Assembly (NCBI RefSeq): GCF_902459465.1
Contig: NC_047066.1
Location: 1,364,001 to 1,428,000 of the forward strand
Direction: 5' to 3'
Length of the DNA: 64,000 nt
From: Asterias rubens
Taxonomy: Eukaryota > Echinodermata > Asteroidea > Forcipulatida > Asteriidae
In this document: positions 44,350 to 57,700 of the stretch, piece by piece
Position numbering within the stretch: position 1 is the first letter of the stretch
How the letters are laid out: the number at the start of each line of letters is the position of its first letter
Translations under genes and position numbers: made by a program
Notes under the pieces: generated by a model
The model's database searches: none
The model's input: only the letters and a program-made list of their open reading frames with translations
What the model was told of the DNA's origin: nothing

Positions 44350-44592
44350 GCAGCCACAAACAGAAACACCGGGCTAACCCCTTCTCTTTTAGATAAATGC
44401 ACTGGGTTCTGTTCTTTTTCATGGCTTACACAACACAACGGCTTCACGTCCCATCCGAAAGACGAAGCAATGGTTAGAAGTCTTGCTTAAGGACACAATG
44501 TGTAATGGCTGTGGATTCGAACCCACACTCTGCTGATCAGAAACACCAGAGTTTGAATTCGGTGTTCTTAACCGCTCGGAGTTGTTAAGGCA
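44350..44592 (-). mobile_element. tRNA-Leu/Ser-like SINE
   Basis: The minus strand reads CGAGCGGTTAAGAAC (A box of Leu/Ser type), then the B box GGTTCGAATCC (44513-44523). The body contains CTTTCGGATGGGACGTGAAG, which resembles a core shared by many invertebrate SINEs. Confidence 0.7.
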
Positions 44593-44736
44593 TCAGTTTG
44601 CATCCTGCTATTTTAAAGAGTTCATTACAGAAATATTTTTCGAACAAAATAACGTTTACAGTAATTTCGGGTGTTCCTTTTTTTTTTTGGTGGGAGGGGG
44701 GGCTGGGCGTTGGAAGTCTATGAGAAACCGTCTTAC

Positions 44737-46538
44737 TCAATACGCTGACATAGGCCTAGCCCTAGGGATGTGCAATGATCTGTCAGACGCCAAATCTCGC
44801 AGGTAGTCTTGATATGATGGAGGGCTTGGGGACAACGGGGTGGTGGGCATCGTCTTGTGGTTGTTGATGTAACAGGGTGCAGAGAGCGGTCTGGGTGCGA
44901 CGTGGGAGGACACGGTGGCCAGCCTCGGTTGATGGTCGACTGGAACCACAACCATTGCAGTACCGTTCGCGTAGTTCGTTGGGGGACTCGTCTTCACGGG
45001 AATTGTGAGCCGGAGGAAAACGGGGAGGAAAACAAGTCCATGCAAGGCACCGATGAAAATAACAAGAAACATCGTCTTGAAGAAGGTTCTGAAGATGTAC
45101 GAATCTGTAAAGGCGAGAACTACGACGCCGAGTATGGTAGAGAGGGAACCCTGTACGATGGGCATGCCGACGGAGTACAGAGCATGGATGATGTTGGCCT
45201 GACGTGACCATTTGTCTGCTGTGACGTAGGAGTAGCTGATGTGTGCTGAGAAATCCACACTGAACCCTATGCAGAGAATGAGGTTCGTCATGGCGATGGA
45301 ATCGAGGTTGACTTGCCAAAAGGTCATGTACCCAACCACCCCTGTAACGATAGAGGCTACAGCCAGAGTAACGATGAAAGAACAGATTGGGTTAGGGATC
45401 ATGATTAAAGCTATAATAAACATAGCTCCGACCGCGATGCCTAAGTTCTGAAGCGTGTTTGGCAAGATTGATATGTATTGATCATAGAAGATGAAGGATG
45501 GGTGGTAGACTATTGCAGGTAGCTCTGAATCCTTTGCAATTTGTCTCAGCTCAGTCGTCATGAATCTTTCTTTTTCGGTGGTGTTCAGGTCCTTCGTTGT
45601 GACAAAGAATCTCGAGGCCTTAATGTTGGTGCCGTTATCGCAGAAAACAATATCAAGGGAGTACTGTTTGAAGGCTGGATGTTTGAGGAAATCGTCTCGG
45701 AGTATGTTGATGAACTGGGCCTGGTTTGGTTCTTTGAGGTTGGTAGAGTTCAGGAAATCAAGATAGTCCCGTAGCCATGAAGCAGACAGATTCTGCTCTC
45801 TACTAAACGTATACTCGTTGTCTTCCATCTTTGTTAAAGTCTGTTCCATGATGTCTTGTACTATAGGAGTCCAGACGTCTCTTTTCTCGGTGAACACCAA
45901 TGCAACCTGCGGACCATACTGCTTGAAGTAGGCACTTTCCAGATCTAGGAAGTCAGCAGCGTATGAGTTATCTCGGGCGAGGTTGCGTAGACTAAGACCT
46001 TCTTGTACCTGGGTACATCCATAGATGGCGGCACCCAGGTAGCCAAGGTATAAGACTATGATAAGAATTATGATCCACCATCTTGTGATAAAGGGGCCGT
46101 AATACTTCTTGAAGAATATCATCAAGGCATGATCGTTGAAGTCCCCATCTTGGTCGGCTGATGGTTTTGACCCACCTGCGCAGAATATCTTGTACGCTGT
46201 AGATTCGGTCTCCTCCTTAGGTTTGACTTTAAGACATGACATGCAGTGTCTGTTCGCCGCCTCACGTCTACCAAATAGAGCCATGCAGGCACCGAAGAAA
46301 GTAATCTGGTATACGTAGTCAAAGACGACAGCCGCGCCGGTATAAATGCAGAATATACGCACCGATCTGAAGTACGTTATAGCGCCAATACCGAAAGCCA
46401 AGGCATCTGTGATGGACGTGATGGTTATCGACATGGCAGCCTCGGAGAAGGCTTGACGCATGCGCTCTTCCACGGGCAGTCTGGCGCCAGTCTGTCGCCA
46501 GGCAGCAACCATGATGAACATGTCGTCGACTCCAATAC
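44737..46538 (-). CDS. patched-domain protein (PTCHD3-like), exon 2
   Basis: This is the second and last coding exon of a 935-residue RND-family membrane protein. The acceptor (TATCTACAG at ~46539-46547) joins in phase to exon 1 and restores the loop GIGVDDMFIMVAAW, the family's first proton-relay-like GxxxDD motif. Next come the end of the sterol-sensing domain, an extracellular domain with N-glycosylation sequons, and the second permease half with CIGFSVDFSAH (second GxxxD). A proline-rich cytoplasmic tail ends ARPMSAY and TGA at 44737-44739. Architecture and length fit patched-domain-containing proteins, which resemble Patched but lack a proven ligand. Transport of a sterol or lipid is inference. 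The in-frame ATG at 46521 is internal, not the start. Confidence 0.92.
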
Positions 46539-49029
46539 CTGTAGATATTGAGAGAAAAAAATCACGATGTTGCGTATATATTTTGTCTTAGCCTGCAGCG
46601 AAGGGCCTTTTTAGTTACAACACTCCCGTAGCCGTAGTACGTTGTCAGCTAGTGTTATGTTTTCATTTAGTTTATACTACGTAAAATTACTGAGGTTTGA
46701 GCGAGCTCACGCGAAGTTGGGCTGTGAAGGGGAGATCGCGAAGTTGTCCGATTCATAGCTGACAGCTACCCCTTCTAATAATATTTTGAGGGTGGAAGTA
46801 AAGGGATATTAAGCTTCTTAATGAGATTTTTATTGAAAACATTGGTAGCAAAATCATTACAATGAGGGCAATGTAAAACCACACTTTCCGTGCACAAACA
46901 CATGACATCGTGTGAACATTCTCTTGGAATTTCCTACAAGTGGAACTGTTACTGGCATAGTCTTGGCCCAAGACTATGGTGCTTGATTCTGGATAGTATA
47001 CTACGCGCGGTTGAATCGCCAAAGCGCGCCCGCCACGGTATGATTTAGTTAATTGGACGGCTTGAAATCTAGACTACACTGGCAAGCTACCATAGTCTTG
47101 GTAATCCTGCAGCGCTGTGTGCACTTTTTCTTTGTTTTCTGCTTCAGCTTTGTAACGGACCAATCACCGCGCGATCGTTGTAACAAATTAACATAATGTA
47201 TTAGTTGACCCCGGGGTCATTCATGTTATGATTTACACGGCATTGGCAGCTCCGTGTTTGTCGTGGAAGAAAAATCATAAGAAAATAGGAAATGTTCACG
47301 ATTATGAATGCTAAAGATGAGCAAGTAAGCCGAAGCTATATTAATCTGCTATCTAGATGGCAATTAATTAACGACCATTATGTCAAAATACACCAGATAG
47401 TGCCCTCTCTGCGGACGGTCTGGTGTTGTTGCGATAAACTCCGTCAGTTATACGTGTGCTTCGTCAGTGCTGCATGCAGGCAGTTAGACCTTGTCCGGGT
47501 GTGAATAAACCAGGGGAAACTAGAGCATGATACATACAACCAACGTTTGCAACTGAGCAAGTCATGGATCCCAAGTCATTATGTAACTGTCAGTGTCACA
47601 AAGTGGTGAGTGAGGAGAATCTTGTTTATATTGATCGAATCTGTATAGAATTAGAAAACGTAAAGTCATAATAAGTAAGTATTATATAAAGTATAATAGT
47701 AGTCATTGTTTGTCATGTTTGTGAATACCTAATTTGAACTGAACAATACTTCAAAACTTGTTGTTATTTATGTAGGTAGACCTCCTTCTTCCTGCTATTA
47801 CTAATATAGCAGTGCTATTTCACCATGCGAAGCAAAATTTTCTTGTGTCTCACGTATGGAAGGGCAACTCGTAAAAGTATTGCCTCACCAAAATCCACTT
47901 CGCATTCGCAGGAAGTATGAGCCTACTCCTTGGGTTTGCTTCGGTAGTGGAACGAACATAGTTCATAGGAGTAGTATGAGCCCAGCTTAATGTGAGGTTG
48001 GATTTGTCTGACTCGAGTCACCAACACTTCAATGCACACAGATGAATATCCCTTGATTTGAAAATGGCTCATTGGCTGACATATTTTGTTTCTAACTGAC
48101 ATTTTCCTTCTGTGAACAAGCAATTAACACTTGTTTGCAATTGCTATAGTTGGGTTGATTGATGATCGTAACTCTCGATGGTCATTGGTTTAATATTAAC
48201 CATCAAAACAGATGTACATATTTTACATTAAGCTTGATGCAGAAAAAGTTTAGCACAATGAGACCCAATATAATCACTGAACTTATTCTATGATTTGTAT
48301 TTGTGTCATTCTTCTGATAGGGCACGTTTCCAGGAAAGGAGTCTGCTTTTAGAGAACTGCTGCATGACCACCTTGGAGTACGATACTTTTTAAGCCTCGT
48401 CTTGTCAGATGAATGGGTAGTCGACTGCTCTGCAATTAAGGAATGGAGTTCTTGATTCAAGAGAGACAAATCTGTGACAGAATCAAGATTCAAGAGTATA
48501 TAATTGTGGAAGAGATATTTTGCTGTTTTGCAGAGGAAGCGTCAAGAGAAAAGGAAAAGATGGAACATATTAACTGTCAATCAAGAAAGACATATGTAAA
48601 GAACTGTACTCTACATTTTGCTGCAAAGTTCCACCAACGTATCACAATTTAATGTCGACATGTATCATACCATACCAACACAGAGATTGACTTTCAAGAT
48701 GAGTTTACATAGCTTTTTCAACCCTGAGGGAACTATGTGCATACTCTTAGCAACCGATGCTTTTGGACTGGGGTTGATGTTTGTCATTATTTTGAACACC
48801 AAGATGAAAATGTACAACGAAGTGGAAGAGTTTGGCTAGATGAGCAAAATGGTCTTTCAACTGCCATAAACTATTGAAGACACAGAGAATCAGATGAAAA
48901 CTGCATTGCACCCCACAATGTAGAAGAGTTGTCGTAGGCTCAGCCGCTCACACAAGAACATACAAACAATATTGTGTATAACTGCTGTGATACCTGTGCA
49001 CTTTAAATGCTGCTGTGGGAAAGCCTGTG

Positions 49030-49610
49030 ATTGGCGACTATAGTGGTACGCACTACGACTGATGTCGAAATCGCAACTAGTTATTGCTTAGTCGAGTTGC
49101 GACTGCCATTATTCAACCTCTCCGTAAATCGAGCCACCATAACAACTAAAATAGTTGCGACTATTCCTGCTTGCTGAACAAATTGTGTCGCTCACAGTCA
49201 CGACTTTTCACGACAACATAATTTACCTACGAAACACAACCAGACATCAGTAAGCCTGGGCCACTTGTGTAAGTTACTACTCGACTAGTCACACCTCAAA
49301 AAGTCATGACTACGACACTAGTCACGACTTGTTTGCCGCAGGGGCAATATGGTAAATTTCGTGTTTAGAGGATTGAAGGATTGTCACTGGAGTCACTGAC
49401 TGTGTTTCGTAAGTAAATTATGTTGCCATGAATAGTCGTGAGCGATACAATAGACAGTTCACCAAACAGGAAGTTGTTACTATTTTTGCTGTACTCTTGG
49501 CAGCACGATTATTCAATTTGGAATAATAAAAAACTAGTCGCAACACGACTAGTGATTTTAATAATCTCGACCGTGCGACAAGTGTGTCGCACTAGTCGCC
49601 CAGCCCTAGA
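49030..49610. mobile_element. CGACTAGTCG word-rich palindromic element
   Basis: The arms mirror each other: CACGACAACATAATTTACCT near 49210 against AAGTAAATTATGTTGCCATG near 49411. ACTAGTCG, GTCGCAACT and CACGACT recur in both orientations. No protein is encoded. Confidence 0.55.
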
Positions 49611-49902
49611 CATAAAGTGCACCGGTAGCAAATAATACCCCGCAATGCATTTTGGGGCATGAACAATTTATGACTAGTGTGTTGAAGTTGCGACTATTTG
49701 AGGCACGAAAAGTTGACAAGCAAATTTTACTAGTCGCTCAGGCCCGGGTATTTCTTGTTATCTTCAAGTACGCGCTAATCCTCCAATCAGATTGGCAGAA
49801 TGGAGTGGCGATAAAAACCTATATTGCACGGCTAATACTAATATCACTACCATGCGTCTTGTGTGTTCTATGCCACGCGCCAAGTTTGCTTGAAGATAAA
49901 TA

Positions 49903-50055
49903 CGTTATCACACGCGCGCTCGTGTAAATACGGAAAATATAGCGCGTCTGCGTCCCATATCCAACTCGGCCTTCGGCCCTATGCTTCGGCCATGTTGGAT
50001 ATGGGACGCAGAAGCGCTATATTTTTCCGTATTCCACTCGCGCTTGTGTGATAAC
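49903..50055. repeat. 153-bp hairpin, ~60-bp arms
   Basis: GTTATCACACGCGCGCTCGTG, ATACGGAAAATATAGCGC and GTCCCATATCCAAC are mirrored to the right. The loop is rich in CGGCCTTCGGCC and GCTTCGGCC. Confidence 0.85.
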
Positions 50056-50611
50056 TTGTATTATAGCCTGTTCTCAAACCTGATCATTTTAATAACCACT
50101 GTTCTTTGAAAAATTTGTGTTTGGCAATAAAGAAATCAATTTTATGAACAAGTAATTTGTGTTGGCCTTTATTTAGAAACATTATGTATTCATGTGCTTG
50201 TGACACAATTAGTATAGCCCTATAAGGTTTAATACATGTGCAAAGTCGATGAGTCGATGCATGAACGACAATTAAATTGTACATGTACAGTGAATAGTGT
50301 TTGCTGTAGTAAAACTACTATACATAGTAATATCAAGGAGGTTTCTACCTCCGTGGTAGTATTATATGCACTGCCGTTATAATAGCTCGTCTGTGTCTGT
50401 GGTTCATGTGATCTGCCCACGACAAATCATTCGGGGAAGTATGAAACCATGAAACAAACACGACACGTATAAACGAAGATGCAAGCTTTTTGTCAAACAG
50501 TCTATAGTCAGCTTTATATAACACCCAAGCAGATCCTTGCCATTTGATTGGAGGATTGTCCGTCACGTGATAGCAAATAAAAGTACCATTGCACGCTGAG
50601 TCACTCACCGT

Positions 50612-50688
50612 GCTTTTTCGTTCCATCCGAAAAGTACCATTGCACGCTAGCAGCGTGCAATGGTACTTTTCGGATGGAACGAAAAAGC
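50612..50688. repeat. perfect palindrome, 37-bp arms, 3-nt loop
   Basis: The arm starting GCTTTTTCGTTCCATCCGAA (50612-50648) is exactly complementary to 50652-50688. Part of the arm (AAAAGTACCATTGCACGCTG) is also repeated directly at ~50579. Confidence 0.9.
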
Positions 50689-50860
50689 TGAGTAAAAACA
50701 TCACTGCGTGCGCGTGTCTTTGGTAACGCAGCAGGTGTTACTGCAAGAAGGCATAGTAAAATTACTAGCATTCGGCTTCTACAGTTGAAATTGTTTGTTT
50801 TGAAAGTTGTATCTTTCAATCAAAATGACAAAGATCTACTTGGATGTTATATAAAACAAA

Positions 50861-51015
50861 TAATGAATGTTTTTCATTCGTGCAATGGTGCGAATATGTT
50901 CATTCGTTGAAAGCTGGAATGTTCCATTCAACTCGGCTCCGCCTCGTTGAATAGAACATTCCATCTTTCAACTCATGAACATATTCGCACCATTGCACTC
51001 ATAAACATTCATTAT
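50861..51015. repeat. 155-bp hairpin, ~65-bp arms
   Basis: TAATGAATGTTTTTCATTCG, TGCAATGGTGCGAATATGTT and GGAATGTTCCATTCAAC are mirrored. The loop is TCGGCTCCGCCTC. It uses TGCAATGGT, also found in the 50612 palindrome. Confidence 0.85.
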
Positions 51016-51434
51016 GTGTATAATATTTCTTCAGAATAACGACAATAATTATTATTTGGTTTTCTGGGAAAAGGAGATGTAGAGTATTAATCACTGCATT
51101 ATGTTCGTTTTGTATGGCCAGGCAAACCATACTATCACTCGTTCGTCCCGTACGTCCGACCATGCGACCGTGGCCAGACTTCATGCTGCTGGGCGCTGCC
51201 ATGTTGTTCACATATTGAATATGCATTACACAACCTTGACAACGGCCTTGTTTTCATAATACGGCAACGCCCACAGTGCACGCAGCGCTGCAGGATTACC
51301 AAGACGATATTGAGCGGGGAACGAGGGGAAGGGTGGGTATGTTTAGTTTCACATGGCCCAAACATTTTGGCCGGCCTTTAATTAGGTTTTTAAAACAAGA
51401 TCAATTTAAGATTGATTAAATATTGTTTGCTTAC

Positions 51435-52440
51435 CAATAATAAGAAATGGTGCCGATCCCACCACATTGATGTAAGGTACTCCGATGTAACCCATCAGAC
51501 CGAACGATGAGAGCACAGCTAGGCCGGCAGATATCACCCCACAACCGGCCAACCAAGGCTTGCTCCGTACCCAGTCCAACATCACACAGGAACAAATGCT
51601 GAAGGTAATCAGCAAAGTAAAAGTGATACTAAAGTCTTTGATGACATTGGAGCTGGCTTTATCTAACTCTGTCTCAAGAGTACTGGATACCTGGCGAGTG
51701 ACTCTTATCTCAGTTGCATTGAAGGCTTCAACAACTTGAAGAAACTCGTCCTCCCATAGAGCACTACGTTGGTCGTCCATGCTGTCTTGATGCCGTAAGA
51801 TGTAAGACAACTGCATGACCTCTGCTGAAAGTACTTCATCCGATAAATTAGATTTGAACTTCACTCCTCCCAGCTCTCCACCAGAAAATACAAACTGTTT
51901 GTTTGAATTGTAGACAGGATAAGTCAGATTGATCGCCTGTAACATGCTTGAGTTGTAATCGTAAACAGACAGTATTGCGTTTTCATTACAAGTATTGTTC
52001 CATTTGACACAGAGATCAACAAAATAAAATGTATCCACCGAATCGTTGTGTAGCATCGTCCCATGAAGATTAAGAATTTCTTCATGAAGATGAAGAATTT
52101 CTTTAAAGACAGTCTCCGTCAAAACGTTTCCACCATCTTGTCTTTGTATGATTACTTTCCCCGATCGACCAAGACTTGTCAAACGAGTCACTAAGGTGTC
52201 GTTGTCGCCATGTTGTGTAAAAAGCTCTTCCACTGTTTTCCGGTCTGTTTTCGCCTGCCCATTCTCCGGTGTGTATAAATTCTCTACGCTCTGATCACTT
52301 GTAATGAACGAAATTCCAACACCGAGTACTCCAGCCAGCAACATCGGTGAGAATAGGAACCACAACGGGTGCCTGGCGATGAAACCGCCATAGTTGAAGA
52401 AGAATTTCTTAATATTCTCTTCGATGCAATAGAATTTCAT
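51435..52440 (-). CDS. patched-domain protein (PTCHD3-like), exon 1
   Basis: This is the first coding exon, 335 codons plus one base, from the ATG at 52438-52440 to a GTAAGC donor. The N-terminus MKFYCIEENIKKFFFNYGGF is followed by membrane segment 1 (about residues 25-46, LWFLFSPMLLAGVLGVGI). A large extracellular domain with several N-x-S/T sites follows. The sterol-sensing region then begins (IKDFSITFTLLITFSICSCV), running to NVVGSAPFLIIG at the splice. The joined gene is complement(44737..46538,51435..52440), 2808 nt, no internal stop. An out-of-frame upstream ATG frame (52409-52603) overlaps this start and could dampen translation. The start codon and leader are the first part of a 2.56-kb unit that is triplicated upstream. 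Confidence 0.92.
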
Positions 52441-52700
52441 GTTGTTGTTGCTGTTGTTGTTTTGGGGTCGAAAACTTGAATTTGATAGCCAAGACCTTGC
52501 TGGATCTTTCCTCGTTCACAACAAACAAATATAGTTTTATTGTTTTGACTGTTATGATGAGATATGCAACAACGATTTTTTTTTTTTCTCTAGTTAGCAA
52601 CAACGATCACTTCATCGTTTTGGAAACCGCTGTTTGTCTGGGAAAACCAATCCAATGTTCATGCATATATTAACGACGCACTCCTATATTTGGTTAATAA
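52441..52700 (-). promoter_or_regulatory. 5' leader of the patched-domain gene
   Basis: An (AAC)n/CAGCAA-type run precedes the ATG, with an upstream ATG frame within the leader. The transcription start is not defined. Confidence 0.45.
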
Positions 52701-54706
52701 TTGATGAATAAAATGTTTACTCAGGTACGCCTGCCAATGAAACTGATCTACGTCATACCAAGCGCTGGTTGATGTATGTAAAGGGTGGGAGAGTTCAAAG
52801 CTTAGACGTTAGATTAATGTCTGGTGATTATTTTGTCAGTCAAATTTTGAGTCATGTGCTATTAAACAACGAAGTGTTTGTTACTTTCGAAACACATTAT
52901 GTAAAGGAAATCACAAGCACTTTTTAATGGTTTTGTGGTTGTTTCCTTAACACATTAATACAACAAACTAAAAACCACAACACAAAACAAGCAAACAAAA
53001 CCGAAAACGAACAAACAAGCATTCAACACACAAACAAAATACCCAATTCAAAAGCACAAACAAACAAATAAATAAATACCACAACAAACAAAAAGTCAAG
53101 AACAACATTATTGGTTGATGTTTGGTCGTTTTTTTTTTTTAAATGACCCCATGAACCACCACGGTATCGAGTGCACTACAGAAAAACGCAAGTGAAAAAA
53201 ATCTTTGGGAAAAAAACCAGTAACGAACACAGTGCCATTAGGTATTTCAACTGAGCAAAAAACGTGTGTATGGAAACTTAAATAAATCCAGAGAGGTTAT
53301 ATAAGGATAACACGGCAATTTTTGTTTTAACCGACTTTCAAACATGAACCAGCAACTGTAGAATGTATGCGGTATAAGGTGCATTGCACCGCACCGCGTG
53401 TTACTCAGTTTCCGATTCTGACGTCATAGAAGACAAATCCCTAGTGCGATGGTTTATAGGATCGTAGAGATGAGAATAGTAACTAAAGTAATATGAACGA
53501 AAACCCGTGTGAATTCGCCGCTATCGTACAACGAGTGCGTTGAGTTCATGCTGCGACGACGACTGACCGTGGTAACTTTTGAATATTTTTGTTATTTACT
53601 TCTCTTGTGCGGAAAATGTCGGACTTTCCCCTTGTTATTCCCGAATTTATTTATTCAAGCACTATAGCCAATCATTGTCAATCTAGGTAAAACATTAACT
53701 GAACTTGGCGCACATCCAACATTGATCGCACACAATGGTGGACATGGCTCCTTATATAGGAATTAATTTCAGAAGCTGCGGGAAATATACTGACAGATTT
53801 GGAAACTTGTACTGCATGGCTTAGAACTTCGTGGCAAACTGTGGTCAAAATCCACGTAAAAAAACATATGGCTCTGTTTGTTGGAGTTCCATTTCATCAT
53901 TAAGTAAAACATGATCAATTTTTGTGTACATTTTGACTTATTTGGTAGAATCTTGTGTTTGTTTCAAACTGTCATTGCGCATGTATGTTGCTTTAAGACT
54001 GTTCCCAATACACTGTGAAATAAATATTATAACTACGATTGAATCAAAATGGCGCAGTAGACTGTCATATTGGCTAGGAAATAGTAGTAGACATTTGAAA
54101 AGTTATGCTAATTTTAAATGACTATCATCACTAGAAAGACGTATAAACATAAGTGAAACCTATGAGGTAATCGGAAAATGTTAGCCTAAACCTTGATTTC
54201 GTACATGCCACGGTCAAATCACATACTATGAAATGACTACAGGCTTGGATGTGAGTTAATGTTGTCTTTATTCAAGTCCAGTTCTCAAGCGAGAGATTCA
54301 TATGCCGTCGATATGAAGTTATTAATGGTGGTCCCGGCACAGGTTGGGGATTTTTCTGATGTGGACTTAAAATAAAACGACTACCACGGGATTGGGACAC
54401 TTGGGTCAAGTCTAGGATTAATTTTGTGATATTGACACTAATTCATTCAGGTATTAGCTCAGATTTACATGAAACTTTGTCTAACAGTTGAAACTTGTAT
54501 TAAGAATCCTGTTATTGGTAACTTCAACTTGGTTTCAGGTGGTTCCTCTGATGTTTAACCCAGGGGAGGGGAGGTGTCTGCCGGGGCCCAATGCAGCAAA
54601 ACCTTTGTCTGGCGGCGGTATGTTGACTAAAATATAGGAACTCTGCCCTGACAAACAACAAGTACATGTTCGTACTGCAAGCCAGTTATTGGAAATACCC
54701 AAGTGT

Positions 54707-54747
54707 TTTTTTTTTTTTTTTTTTTTTTGTTTTTTTTGGGGGGGGGG
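54707..54747. repeat. variable T-run/G-run in the tandem unit
   Basis: A long T-run interrupted by single G, then a G-run; counterparts near 57267-57306 and 59822-59869 differ in length. Slippage is the simplest explanation. Confidence 0.8.
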
Positions 54748-57700
54748 AATTCCACACTGTCAGACTGAGATTAAACGATATGTAAATGAGACAGATGTGT
54801 GTGTCCAATACCAAAATGCCGGTTTGGTCACGTGATTCATTTGATGTTAGTTGGGAAAAGCTGAGATTTCGATGACGAAGCCAAAAAGGTTTCAGACAAC
54901 CATGGCCTCAGAGGTATGTCCAAACATTGAGCAATAAACTTCTGAACTTGAGGTAAGATTTTCATTTCATTTCATATTCTCTTCGATGCAATAGAATTTC
55001 ATGTTGTTGTTGCTGTTGTTGTTTTGGGGTCGAAAACTTGAATTTGATAGCCAAGACCTTGCTGGATCTTTCCTCGTTCACAACAAACAAATATAGTTTT
55101 ATTGTTTTGACTGTTATGATGAGATATGCAACAACGATTGTTTTTTTTTCTCTAGTTAGCAACAACGATCACTTCATCGTTTTGGAAACCGCTGTTTGTC
55201 TGGGAAAACCAATCCAATGTTCATGCATATATTAACGACGCACTCCTATATTTGGTTAATAATTGATGAATAAAATGTTTACTCAGGTACGCCTGCCAAT
55301 GAAACTGATCTACGTCATACCAAGCGCTGGTTGATGTATGTAAAGGGTGGGAGAGTTCAAAGCTTAGACGTTAGATTAATGTCTGGTGATTATTTTGTCA
55401 GTCAAATTTTGAGTCATGTGCTATTAAACAACGAAGTGTTTGTTACTTTCGAAACACATTATGTAAAGGAAATCACAAGCACTTTTTAATGGTTTTGTGG
55501 TTGTTTCCTTAACACATTAATACAACAAACTAAAAACCACAACACAAAACAAGCAAACAAAACCGAAAACGAACAAACAAGCATTCAACACACAAACAAA
55601 ATACCCAATTCAAAAGCACAAACAAACAAATAAATAAATACCACAACAAACAAAAAGTCAAGAACAACATTATTGGTTGATGTTTGGTCGTTTTTTTTTT
55701 TAAATGACCCCATGAACCACCACGGTATCGAGTGCACTACAGAAAAACGCAAGTGAAAAAAATCTTTGGGAAAAAACCAGTAACGAACACAGTGCCATTA
55801 GGTATTTCAACTGAGCAAAAAACGTGTGTATGGAAACTTAAATAAATCCAGAGAGGTTATATAAGGATAACACGGCAATTTTTGTTTTAACCGACTTTCA
55901 AACATGAACCAGCAACTGTAGAATGTATGCGGTATAAGGTGCATTGCACCGCACCGCGTGTTACTCAGTTTCCGATTCTGACGTCATAGAAGACAAATCC
56001 CTAGTGCGATGGTTTATAGGATCGTAGAGATGAGAATAGTAACTAAAGTAATATGAACGAAAACCCGTGTGAATTCGCCGCTATCGTACAACGAGTGCGT
56101 TGAGTTCATGCTGCGACGACGACTGACCGTGGTAACTTTTGAATATTTTTGTTATTTACTTCTCTTGTGCGGAAAATGTCGGACTTTCCCCTTGTTATTC
56201 CCGAATTTATTTATTCAAGCACTATAGCCAATCATTGTCAATCTAGGTAAAACATTAACTGAACTTGGCGCACATCCAACATTGATCGCACACAATGGTG
56301 GACATGGCTCCTTATATAGGAATTAATTTCAGAAGCTGCGGGAAATATACTGACAGATTTGGAAACTTGTACTGCATGGCTTAGAACTTCGTGGCAAACT
56401 GTGGTCAAAATCCACGTAAAAAAACATATGGCTCTGTTTGTTGGAGTTCCATTTCATCATTAAGTAAAACATGATCAATTTTTGTGTACATTTTGACTTA
56501 TTTGGTAGAATCTTGTGTTTGTTTCAAACTGTCATTGCGCATGTATGTTGCTTTAAGACTGTTCCCAATACACTGTGAAATAAATATTATAACTACGATT
56601 GAATCAAAATGGCGCAGTAGACTGTCATATTGGCTAGGAAATAGTAGTAGACATTTGAAAAGTTATGCTAATTTTAAATGACTATCATCACTAGAAAGAC
56701 GTATAAACATAAGTGAAACCTATGAGGTAATCGGAAAATGTTAGCCTAAACCTTGATTTCGTACATGCCACGGTCAAATCACATACTATGAAATGACTAC
56801 AGGCTTGGATGTGAGTTAATGTTGTCTTTATTCAAGTCCAGTTCTCAAGCGAGAGATTCATATGCCGTCGATATGAAGTTATTAATGGTGGTCCCGGCAC
56901 AGGTTGGGGATTTTTCTGATGTGGACTTAAAATAAAACGACTACCACGGGATTGGGACACTTGGGTCAAGTCTAGGATTAATTTTGTGATATTGACACTA
57001 ATTCATTCAGGTATTAGCTCAGATTTACATGAAACTTTGTCTAACAGTTGAAACTTGTATTAAGAATCCTGTTATTGGTAACTTCAACTTGGTTTCAGGT
57101 GGTTCCTCTGATGTTTAACCCAGGGGAGGGGAGGTGTCTGCCGGGGCCCAATGCAGCAAAACCTTTGTCTGGCGGCGGTATGTTGACTAAAATATAGGAA
57201 CTCTGCCCTGACAAACAACAAGTACATGTTCGTACTGCAAGCCAGTTATTGGAAATACCCAAGTGTTTTTTGTTTTTTTTTTTTTGTTTTTTTTTAGGGG
57301 GGGGGGAATTCCACACTGTCAGACTGAGATTAAACGATATGTAAATGAGACAGATGTGTGTGTCCAATACCAAAATGCCGGTTTGGTCACGTGATTCATT
57401 TGATGTTAGTTGGGAAAAGCTGAGGTTTCGATGACGAAGCCAAAAAGGTTTCAGACAACCATGGCCTCAGAGGTATGTCCAAACATTGAGCAATAAACTT
57501 CTGAACTTGAGGTAAGATTTTCATTTCATTTCATATTCTCTTCGATGCAATAGAATTTCATGTTGTTGTTGCTGTTGTTGTTTTGGGGTCGAAAACTTGA
57601 ATTTGATAGCCAAGACCTTGCTGGATCTTTCCTCGTTCACAACAAACAAATATAGTTTTATTGTTTTGACTGTTATGATGAGATATGCAACAACGATTTT

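Larger units (their letters stand above)
46539..51434 (-). other. 4.9-kb intron of the patched-domain gene
   Basis: It is bounded by GTAAGC (donor, 51434-51429) and CTACAG (acceptor). It holds a 23-bp perfect palindrome at 46956-46978 (CATAGTCTTGG/CCAAGACTATG), a foldback element (49030-49610) and three strong hairpins. No other gene is recognised. Confidence 0.8.

Noticed and set aside
43795-44523. Functional tRNA genes from the B boxes
   Set aside because: A-box regions and acceptor stems are degenerate and fused to SINE bodies.
44783-45319. Minus-strand frames overlapping patched-domain exon 2
   Set aside because: Out-of-frame shadows of a well-supported coding exon.
46521-46538. Treating the patched-domain exon 2 as a gene starting at its first ATG
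   Set aside because: Splice sites and the restored GIGVDDMF motif show it is the second exon of a two-exon gene.
47292-48839. Short frames in the large intron
   Set aside because: None carries a recognised domain or paired splice sites.
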